From JAUXEH01 sp965602945 (GTDB lineage Bacteria > Acidobacteriota > Aminicenantia > Aminicenantales > Aminicenantaceae): a stretch of 16,429 bases of DNA. The stretch spans positions 1-16,429 of the forward strand of contig CBFDBC010000061.1 in assembly GCA_965602945.1 (NCBI GenBank), in the 5' to 3' direction. The notes beneath the pieces were generated by a model. That model saw only the letters and a program-made list of their open reading frames with translations. It was not told the origin of the DNA and made no database searches. Every line of letters begins with the position of its first letter. The first letter of the stretch is position 1. A program made the position numbers and the translations under genes. Below are positions 6,722 through 12,924 of this stretch, one piece after another.

Positions 6722-9364
6722 TTATTCGTAGCGGAGGGAATCGATCGGATTCCGGAGTGCGGCCTTGAGGGTCTTGTATCCGACAGTCAGGAAGGCTACG
6801 ACAAATACCGATACAAAGGCGGCAGGGAAAATCCACACATCCAAACCCGTATTGTAGGCAAAATCCGCCAGCCAGCGGGATGCGACCCAATACCCGATGG
6901 GCCACGCGATCAAACTCGACAGCGCCAGGATCACGACATACTCCTTGGCCATGAGGCTGACCACCGACCCCACCGGCGCCCCCAGGACCTTGCGCACGCC
7001 GATCTCCTTGGTCTTGTGCTCGGCCAGGAACGACACCAGGCCCAGCAGACCCAGGCACGAGATCAGCAGCGACAGCCCGGTGTAGTTTGTCACGATGCTG
7101 CCCAGCTTCCGGTCGTCCGAGTAGAAGTTGCTCAGCCGCTCGTCCAGCCACTGCAGGGTAATGGGCCTCTCCGGCACGAACTGCTTCCACGTCTTTTCGA
7201 TATGCGCCAGGGCCCTCTGCTGATCATTCGGCGCCACCCTGGCCATGACATGGATGTTGGGGCTGCACACAAAAAATGTCGGGGCGATCTCGCTCCGCAG
7301 CGTACTGGTATGGAAATCCTTCACAACCCCCACGATCTGGCCTTGGTCGTCGCCGAATTTGAACCATTTGCCTATGGGATCCGAGATCCCTATGGCCTTC
7401 ACGGCTGACTCGTTGAGCACATAATTGTCCTTATCGGTCGGGAACTCCCGGGAAAACCACCGGCCCTGCTTGATCTCCATCTGAAAGGTTGAGAGGAAAT
7501 CGTGATCCACAAAGTGCATGTCCATCAAGACGATGTCATCGTCGCGCTTTCCTTCCCAGCTGAGCCGGCTCTGTCCGCCCTCCCCGAACCGGTGGCCGGA
7601 CGTGCCCCAGGTCGGTGCCGCACCCGCAGCCACATGCAGGATGCTCGGATCTTTAAGGAGCTCGGCCCGAAATGCATCCAGGTTCTTCCTGACCGATCCT
7701 ATACTGAAGACCGCAACATCTCGATGGTCATACCCGAGATCCTTCTTCTCCAGGTACTGGAGCTGTGACAGTATGACCAGGCTCACGATGATCAGGACGG
7801 ATGCGCACACGAACTGGACCGATACCAGGACACGCCTCAGGAAAATAAAGGAATACCGCCTCGTCTCCCCAAGGTCCTTCAGGGTTTGAACCGGATCGCA
7901 CGCCGAGGCGAACACGGCCGGATAGACCCCGGAGAGGAATCCCGTCAGGAAGGTGACCCCGAGGATCGATAACACCAGAGGCCAAACCCGGAGCAGATCC
8001 AGTTCCAGGGCCCTCCCGGTCAGGTTTCTGAGCAGAGGAAGGGACAGGTCGGCCAGGATCAGGGCCAGCGCGAGTGCGCCGAACACATGCAGGAACGACT
8101 CCCCCATGAACTGCTTGACGATGTCCGTGCGGAAGGCTCCGCTCACCTTGCGGATGCCGACCTCCTTGGACCGCTTGAGCGACCGTGCCGTAGCCAGGCT
8201 CATGAAGTTGATGCACGCGATGAGCAGGACCATGAAGGAAATGAACAGGAACAGGTAGATCGTGCTGATCTCACCGCCACCGATCCGGCCGTAATCCCCA
8301 ATGGAGGCTGAATGCAGGTGTATCTTTGTCAGCGGCTGCAGGGACATCGTGTATTTGGACTCAGGATCGAAATCGTTCAAGAGCGTCGAGATGCGGGTTC
8401 CGAACTCCTCACTCGAGACACCGCGCTCCAGCTGGACAAAGAGCCCGAATGATGCGCTCGTCCAGTCATCCCACATCTCTCGGGAGACATCTGTATCATA
8501 CAGAACTTCAAAAGCCCGGATGTTGACCAGGATATCGAACTGCATGTGCGAGTTCTCGGGCACGTCTTTCAATATCCCTGTGATGTGCATCGGAACCTTG
8601 TTATCCATGACCAGTACCGCCTCACCTATCGGTGACCGGTTCTTGAAATACGTGGCCGCCAGTCTTTCAGAGATGAGCATTGATGATGTGTCCTCCAGGG
8701 CCATGGAGGGATTCCCTTCGACCAGCGGGAAATCAAACATCTCGAAAAACTCGGGGTCAGTGTACGCAAGCCTTATGGTGTTGTACTCGATGGAATCGCC
8801 GATCTGGAGCCTCCAGTAGAACCTCTCCTGCCGGAAGCGGGCGAACGACACTACCTCCGGATAATTGTCCAGGAGATGCTGGCCCAAGGGAAGTGGAGCC
8901 CCGGCATAGAGGCGGGGCCCGGTGCTCTGCTGCTGTGTGGAAATCACGCGGGAGATGCTGCCGGCTTTCTTGTGGAACCGGTCGAAACTGAACTCATACT
9001 GAGCCCACACGACGGTGAGGAGAAAGCAGGCCATGCCGAGGGAAAGCCCGGCCGTGTTGATCGCGGTGAAGGCCTTGTGACGGCGCATGCTGCGGACCGC
9101 CACCTTGGTGTAGTTTCGCAGTATGGCGAAGCTCCAGAATACTGACGTGCGCATGAAGAAAGGGATGGGGAACACGATCTGCGAGATGTACCAGAGATCG
9201 GCCTTGAGGCGCCCCTTTTGGCTGCGGCGGTAGCGATACTCCTCCTCAATATCACCCAGGAGATCGGTCTTGTTCTTACGGGAAGCAAGGAGGCGGAGCA
9301 GCCCTTCCGCCAGCCGTGGGGGCCGTTTGTTTGATGTTTGCCCCTTTGCGGCCTGCCTATTCAT
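6722..9364 (-). CDS. FtsX/MacB-family ABC permease with N-terminal permease-prefix domain (880 aa)
   Basis: ATG 9364 overlaps the padR stop as ATGA, with AAGGAGG seven bases before it inside padR. Residues 15-70 form a permease-prefix domain (RLAEGLLRLLASRK, GDIEEEYRYRR, WYISQIVFPIPFF). Then come the MacB-like entry segment and first transmembrane helix (84-120), a large extracytoplasmic core, an FtsX domain at about 365-500 (ACINFMSLATARSLKRSKEVGIRKVSGA), a second core, and a second FtsX domain at 758-880 (FLAEHKTKEIGVRKVLGA). This is the two-FtsX-domain layout with eight predicted membrane helices. Such permeases need an ATPase partner of the MacB/LolD type; none is encoded in the window, so it must come from elsewhere. 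PadR coupling suggests repression until an inducer or envelope stress appears. The substrate is unknown. Confidence 0.92.
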   Translation of the reverse strand: MNRQAAKGQTSNKRPPRLAEGLLRLLASRKNKTDLLGDIEEEYRYRRSQKGRLKADLWYISQIVFPIPFFMRTSVFWSFAILRNYTKVAVRSMRRHKAFTAINTAGLSLGMACFLLTVVWAQYEFSFDRFHKKAGSISRVISTQQQSTGPRLYAGAPLPLGQHLLDNYPEVVSFARFRQERFYWRLQIGDSIEYNTIRLAYTDPEFFEMFDFPLVEGNPSMALEDTSSMLISERLAATYFKNRSPIGEAVLVMDNKVPMHITGILKDVPENSHMQFDILVNIRAFEVLYDTDVSREMWDDWTSASFGLFVQLERGVSSEEFGTRISTLLNDFDPESKYTMSLQPLTKIHLHSASIGDYGRIGGGEISTIYLFLFISFMVLLIACINFMSLATARSLKRSKEVGIRKVSGAFRTDIVKQFMGESFLHVFGALALALILADLSLPLLRNLTGRALELDLLRVWPLVLSILGVTFLTGFLSGVYPAVFASACDPVQTLKDLGETRRYSFIFLRRVLVSVQFVCASVLIIVSLVILSQLQYLEKKDLGYDHRDVAVFSIGSVRKNLDAFRAELLKDPSILHVAAGAAPTWGTSGHRFGEGGQSRLSWEGKRDDDIVLMDMHFVDHDFLSTFQMEIKQGRWFSREFPTDKDNYVLNESAVKAIGISDPIGKWFKFGDDQGQIVGVVKDFHTSTLRSEIAPTFFVCSPNIHVMARVAPNDQQRALAHIEKTWKQFVPERPITLQWLDERLSNFYSDDRKLGSIVTNYTGLSLLISCLGLLGLVSFLAEHKTKEIGVRKVLGAPVGSVVSLMAKEYVVILALSSLIAWPIGYWVASRWLADFAYNTGLDVWIFPAAFVSVFVVAFLTVGYKTLKAALRNPIDSLRYE

Positions 9365-9693
9365 CTGCCCGCCTCCTTGTGCTTTATGTCAACAAAGCCG
9401 TTCCATGTTTTCTGCTGCAGCTCGAACGCTCTCTTCAGGGAGTTGTGGCCGTCGACGGTAAGACGATAATATGTCTTGCTGCGCCCTCCCCGCTCGGGAG
9501 TGGGCGCCCCCTTTTTCCTGTCCACGAGGCCCTTCTGGGTCAGCTGATCGAGGAGAAAGTACAGGGTCCCGTATGGGTACTGCTGGCCCGTGGTCTGCTG
9601 GATCTGCTGCTTGATAGACACGCCGTATGCCTCTTCTCTCAACCTGAGGATCGAAAGAAGAACGAGCTCCTCGGCTTTGCTAAGTTCTCTCAT
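9361..9693 (-). CDS. PadR-family transcriptional repressor (110 aa)
   Basis: ATG 9693 is preceded by AAGGTGAAGC. The winged-helix pattern is clear: an N-terminal helix (ELVLLSILRLREEAYGVSI), the recognition region (GQQYPYGTLYFLLDQLTQKGLVDRKKG) and the wing with GGRSKTYYRLTVDG at about residues 69-82, followed by a short C-terminal helix. This is the short PadR form (about 110 residues) whose known members bind palindromic sites in their own promoters. It is translationally coupled to the permease by a 4-bp ATGA overlap, so it probably controls that permease and itself. The perfect inverted repeat at 9743-9801 upstream is the obvious operator candidate. Confidence 0.92.
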   Translation of the reverse strand: MRELSKAEELVLLSILRLREEAYGVSIKQQIQQTTGQQYPYGTLYFLLDQLTQKGLVDRKKGAPTPERGGRSKTYYRLTVDGHNSLKRAFELQQKTWNGFVDIKHKEAGR

Positions 9694-9742
9694 GCTTCAC
9701 CTTTGTCTTATTTTCTGATGCAGATTTCATGTTGTTATTATG

Positions 9743-9801
9743 CTTTTTTCAAGTATCTTGTACATATTCATCACTAATATATACTAGTTTCTTGAAAAAA
9801 G
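9743..9801. promoter_or_regulatory. perfect 11-bp inverted repeat, candidate PadR operator with symmetrical divergent promoters
   Basis: CTTTTTTCAAG (9743-9753) and CTTGAAAAAAG (9791-9801) are exact reverse complements separated by 37 A/T-rich bases, between padR (-) and the M50-type gene (+). Each arm holds a TTGAAA pointing outward, usable as a -35 box. Toward padR it is followed after 17 bases by TGAAAT. Toward the M50-type gene it is followed after 15 bases by TAAAAT. An additional AGTAT/ATACT pair continues the symmetry inward. The sequence is direct; operator function is inferred. Confidence 0.5.
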
Positions 9802-9878
9802 GTTCATTTATATAAAATAAACTTGCGAGGCATACTCGTAGGGCATAGAATGAATGGGAAAATCGCAGGGAGGTAATA

Positions 9879-10511
9879 TTGAAAAAGGGTCTTGTTTATG
9901 CACTGTTGGTGTTCACGGCCGGAATCGTATCCACACTTCTTCACGAGCTTGGCCACTGCCTTTTTTACTGGTTCCAGGGTGTGCCCGCGGCAATGTCGCT
10001 GGCAAAGGAGTATCCGCTTCGGGACATCACCGCGGCCGAGTATGCCATCGGCTCCGCCGGCGGTCCCCTGATCAACCTGATCCTGCTCGGAATGGCCGCC
10101 TGGCTTTATCGAAAATACAAAGAGAATCCAAAGCTGCGGAGGCTCTTCTCGGCCTTGATGCTGGCCAACGTATTTTACTTTCTACTGCGGGGCATCATAT
10201 CGCTCCTGAAAAGGCGCGGAGGTGAACTGGGCGACATTGCCGGCCTCCTGGGACTGGACTACCGGGCCGTCGTGGCGGCCTTTGGGGTGATCTGTGCGGC
10301 TGCCCTCATCTTCTGGCTCAAAGTCAGCAAGGAGCGGCTGTCTTTTCGTAAAGCTTTAGCTTTTCTCGCGCTGCTTATCGGAACCGTCTTCGTGATGGCC
10401 GGCCTGGAAGCCATCGACAAGAGCCTGTTCTGGAATAAATTCCCCACCATCCAGATAGATGACGGCCGCACCTACCACGACATATGGGGACGGACCATGA
10501 AATCCCATTGA
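9879..10511 (+). CDS. M50-like membrane metalloprotease / HELGH membrane protein (210 aa)
   Basis: The start is TTG 9879, chosen because GGGAGGT lies four bases upstream and the first residues begin a membrane helix. HELGH occurs at residues 22-26 within the first hydrophobic segment, and GGPLIN at 61-66 in the next, the pairing seen in site-2/M50-type proteases (HExxH zinc site and a Gly-Pro-x-x-Asn loop). About five to six membrane helices are predicted. I cannot point to a certain third zinc ligand, so activity is unproven. At about 210 residues it is compact and has no PDZ domain. It is divergent from padR and may share its regulation. The last residues (GRTMKSH) come from the 106-bp repeat that begins at 10486, so the ancestral C-terminus has been replaced or extended. 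Confidence 0.75.
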   Translation: MKKGLVYALLVFTAGIVSTLLHELGHCLFYWFQGVPAAMSLAKEYPLRDITAAEYAIGSAGGPLINLILLGMAAWLYRKYKENPKLRRLFSALMLANVFYFLLRGIISLLKRRGGELGDIAGLLGLDYRAVVAAFGVICAAALIFWLKVSKERLSFRKALAFLALLIGTVFVMAGLEAIDKSLFWNKFPTIQIDDGRTYHDIWGRTMKSH

Positions 10512-10591
10512 TAACAATAGATTTAGCACCTAAATTGTACAAAAATACCAGCTTATTGTGCCCATTTGGGGGCCATTTTCGTACATTTAAG
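10486..10591 (+). repeat. 106-bp intergenic element, copy E (type II head), overlapping the M50-type gene end
   Basis: It begins with GGGGACGGACCATGAAATC, which encodes the C-terminal GRTMKSH tail of the upstream gene. The core is 10530-10591. Its arms CTAAATTGTACAAAAAT (10530-10546) and ATTTTCGTACATTTAAG (10575-10591) are reverse complements at 14 of 17 positions. The first 49 bases match copy F at 45 positions, while the last 29 match the type I copy C at 25, so head and core types are mixed between copies. Confidence 0.9.
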
Positions 10592-10630
10592 AGATTCTGA
10601 AGCCAAAAGCCGCAGATCATTCAGCTTCAG

Positions 10631-10650
10631 GGTTTCATAATCCGTCCCCA
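10631..10650 (-). repeat. inverted type II head closing a 165-bp terminal-inverted-repeat unit with copy E
   Basis: Read on the minus strand this 20-mer is GGGGACGGATTATGAAACCC, 17 of 20 identical to the head of copy E at 10486-10505. The pair bounds a 165-bp unit. Just inside it lies a perfect 7-bp inverted repeat CTGAAGC (10597-10603) / GCTTCAG (10625-10631). No full 106-bp copy follows it on this strand. Confidence 0.7.
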
Positions 10651-10702
10651 CTCAAATAACCAGATCCCATCCCTCTCGTATGATTATCCAGAGGAGAATG
10701 TC

Positions 10703-11947
10703 ATGCGAAAAGGGCTGCTTCTTAGGTACTATGCGATCGTTGCCGACTTAGTCCTGCTGTGTTTTCTGGCAGGGCAGCTTCTGAGCGCGCCTCTCTACCC
10801 TGGTTCGATCACTAGAACCGCCAGAACCTACGACACCAGCGCTGCTGAGCACCCAAAAGAACCAGCCGTCCAATTCCCCCAGGTAGATCCCGAAACTGTC
10901 GGGCTCAAGCCCGAAACCCTGCAGATCTTCTCGGACAAGATCCAAGGCCTGTTGGATGACGGCGAGGTTGTGGGAGCCGTCCTCACCATCATCAAGGATC
11001 GCAAGATCGTGCTCCACAAGGCCTTCGGCTGGGCAGACAGGGAATCCGAGCGCCCCATGGAAACCGATACCATCTGCCGCATGCGGTCCATGACCAAGCC
11101 CTTTGTGGGGACCTCGATCCTGATGCTGGCGGAGCAAAACAAGCTGGCTATCGCGGACAAGGTCGCCAAGTATTTGCCGTTTTTCCGCAACGACAAGTGC
11201 CGCGACATAACGATCGGGCAGCTCCTCACCCACACCGGAGGTTACGACCAGCCGGGCTATCCCAACGGCCCCCAGGCATATTCCGACCTGAAGGCCCTGG
11301 TGGAAAAGATCGGGGAGGTCGGGCCTACGCATGAGCCGGGCAGCCGCTACAACTACAGCGACGCCGGGTCCTCCACCCTGGCCCATATCGTGAGCGTGGT
11401 CTCGGACATGCCGGCCGAGGATTTCATCCGCAAGAACATCATCGAGCCACTCGGCCTCAAGGGCACCGACTGCAACATGTTCAAGGACAATCCCCTGCGC
11501 CCCCGGGTCAGCAGCACCTACAGGCGGATGCAGAAGGTGTGGATCAAGTACTGGGTCAACACCGCCCGCCAGGCCGTTCCCTATTTCCGCGGCAGTGGCG
11601 GCATGTATTCCACGACCCTCGATTATGCAAAGTTCATGGCGATGTGGATGGACATGGGACAGATCGGCGGCACGGCCGGACAAGGAGGCGCCAAGCGCCT
11701 CCTCTCCCCTGAGACGGTCAAGCAGGCCCTGACGCCTTCCCGCCTGAGCAGAAACGGAGACGAGGGCTACGGATTCCAGTGGCAGATCTTCAGGGAATCC
11801 GATGGCGTGTTCGGCCACGGAGGCTCGGACGGCACCCTTGCCATCGCCTCCCCCAAAGACGACCTCATGCTGCTCTGTTTCACCCAGTCCCGCGGCGGCC
11901 CAACCGTCTCAGAGATCCGCTCCCTTTTCTTCGAAGTGTTCTTTTAA
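10703..11947 (+). CDS. exported beta-lactamase-family serine hydrolase (414 aa)
   Basis: ATG 10703 follows GAGGAG at a spacing of six. Residues 1-30 are a signal peptide or membrane anchor (KGLLLRYYAIVADLVLLCFLAGQLLSA). The class C beta-lactamase/DD-peptidase fold is shown by the nucleophile motif S129-M-T-K132 (in MRSMTKPFVGTS), Y218-S-D220 in place of the usual Y-x-N, and H372-G-G374 in place of K-T-G. Family members with H-x-G are typically esterases or peptidases rather than true beta-lactamases, so antibiotic resistance should not be assumed. Also visible are the LLTHTGG turn at 174-180 and FRGSGGMYST at 295-304, both common in this family. It is probably monocistronic, and a 106-bp element begins three bases after its stop. 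Confidence 0.93.
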   Translation: MRKGLLLRYYAIVADLVLLCFLAGQLLSAPLYPGSITRTARTYDTSAAEHPKEPAVQFPQVDPETVGLKPETLQIFSDKIQGLLDDGEVVGAVLTIIKDRKIVLHKAFGWADRESERPMETDTICRMRSMTKPFVGTSILMLAEQNKLAIADKVAKYLPFFRNDKCRDITIGQLLTHTGGYDQPGYPNGPQAYSDLKALVEKIGEVGPTHEPGSRYNYSDAGSSTLAHIVSVVSDMPAEDFIRKNIIEPLGLKGTDCNMFKDNPLRPRVSSTYRRMQKVWIKYWVNTARQAVPYFRGSGGMYSTTLDYAKFMAMWMDMGQIGGTAGQGGAKRLLSPETVKQALTPSRLSRNGDEGYGFQWQIFRESDGVFGHGGSDGTLAIASPKDDLMLLCFTQSRGGPTVSEIRSLFFEVFF

Positions 11948-11950
11948 TTC

Positions 11951-12056
11951 GGGGACGGACCATGAAATCTCATTGAAAACAATAGAGTTAACACCTAAAA
12001 ATACCCATTTTTAGGCCTTAATCCATCACTTTTAGGGTCAAAAATGGCCGATTAAG
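11951..12056 (+). repeat. 106-bp intergenic element, copy F (type II head)
   Basis: GGGGACGGACCATGAAATC begins at 11951, three bases after the serine hydrolase stop. The core runs 11995-12056. The closing pairing CTTAATC (12017-12023) / GATTAAG (12050-12056) is perfect. An alternative perfect hairpin occupies 11994-12015. In another frame the head would encode the same GRTMKSH tail as copy E. It lies in the gap between convergent genes. Confidence 0.88.
11994..12015. terminator. perfect 9-bp hairpin inside copy F, possible bidirectional terminator
   Basis: CCTAAAAAT and ATTTTTAGG are exact complements around the four-base loop ACCC. It lies between the convergent serine hydrolase and methyltransferase genes, where a terminator is expected. 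The stem is A/T-rich and no U-tract follows on either strand, so termination is only a suggestion. Confidence 0.35.
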
Positions 12057-12105
12057 AAAATCTTGAGCCCAAAATCGTTGACGAGTGAAGTTGGTTCTTC
12101 TGCAT

Positions 12106-12768
12106 CTATTTCATCTTCAGAATGTAAATCGTGTCCATGGGGAGGAATGTCTCCTCGCGTACCAGCTCGAATCCGGCCTCGCCCATCCCCTTGACGATCC
12201 TCTCCTTAATGGTGAGCCTATCCGGATCCAGCTTGCCTTTCATCTCTTTGATCTCCGCATCGATCTCATCGTCGGGCGGGTCGATTATCACCACCGTTGC
12301 CCCGGGTTTCATGCTGTCTTTCATTTTTTTCATGAGCGGCACCGGCTCATCCAGCATGTGATAAACCCAGACCATGATGACCATGTCCAGCGATTTTTCA
12401 GGAAGCAGCGGGTCGAGTTCTTCTCCAAGGATGATCTCGATGTTCTCGATGTTATCCCTCCGGCAGCGGTCGCGCAAGTATGAGAGTGCGGATTCACTGA
12501 TATCGTTGGCATACACCTTGCCTGCGGGGCCGACCCGCCGCGCCAGGTGCACGGTGTAGCGGCCCCTGCCTGCTCCGATCTCACCGATGACCATCCCAGG
12601 TTTGACACCTATGGAATCCATGACCTTTTCCGGGGGCTGCCGCTCCTCATTGATCTTCTTCTCCCGTGCCTCCACGCGCTGGCTCTGAGCATGAGCGAAC
12701 GAGCCCATGGCCAGGAGCATCACAATCAAAATGAATACAGAAGGCTGCATTTGGCTGTTCTTTGTCAT
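12106..12768 (-). CDS. exported class I SAM-dependent methyltransferase (220 aa)
   Basis: The frame is open to an ATG at 12837, but GAGGAGACCG directly precedes the ATG at 12768 and that start gives a normal signal peptide (SVFILIVMLLAMGSFAHA, cleavage before Gln), so I use 12768. The mature part is a Rossmann-fold methyltransferase: motif I GEIGAGRGRYTVHLA, the acidic end of the second strand in VYANDIS, a motif II-like ILGEELDPLLPEKSLDMVIM, and a post-motif PGATVVIIDPPDD. The length is normal for a single-domain enzyme. Export of a SAM-dependent enzyme is biochemically odd because SAM is cytoplasmic, yet signal-peptide-bearing forms like this recur in environmental bacteria. The substrate is unknown. 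It is divergent from the thioredoxin-MBL gene, with 156 bases between the starts. Confidence 0.85.
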   Translation of the reverse strand: MTKNSQMQPSVFILIVMLLAMGSFAHAQSQRVEAREKKINEERQPPEKVMDSIGVKPGMVIGEIGAGRGRYTVHLARRVGPAGKVYANDISESALSYLRDRCRRDNIENIEIILGEELDPLLPEKSLDMVIMVWVYHMLDEPVPLMKKMKDSMKPGATVVIIDPPDDEIDAEIKEMKGKLDPDRLTIKERIVKGMGEAGFELVREETFLPMDTIYILKMK

Positions 12769-12924
12769 CGGTCTCCTCATCATATTTGTCTGAACCTTGT
12801 CCAAATCTAAATACGATTCTACGATGTGCAGGTTCATCGAAAATTATGCCAACGCAACCGCTCCCTCTCTCGTATACACATCTATACAGTTCAATACAGT
12901 CGACACTACAAGACAGGAGAGTTT

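Noticed and set aside
10748..11818. Long minus-strand open frame (356 codons) opposite the serine hydrolase
   Set aside because: Shadow of a gene with intact active-site motifs; no ribosome site or domain supports it.
10703..11947. The serine hydrolase as an antibiotic-resistance beta-lactamase
   Set aside because: It has Y-S-D and H-G-G instead of Y-x-N and K-T-G, and its family is dominated by esterases and peptidases.
12826..12924. Upstream in-frame extension of the thioredoxin-MBL gene to ATG 12826
   Set aside because: No ribosome site, and it would bury the signal peptide 33 residues inside; the ATG at 12925 has AGGAGA and a proper signal sequence.
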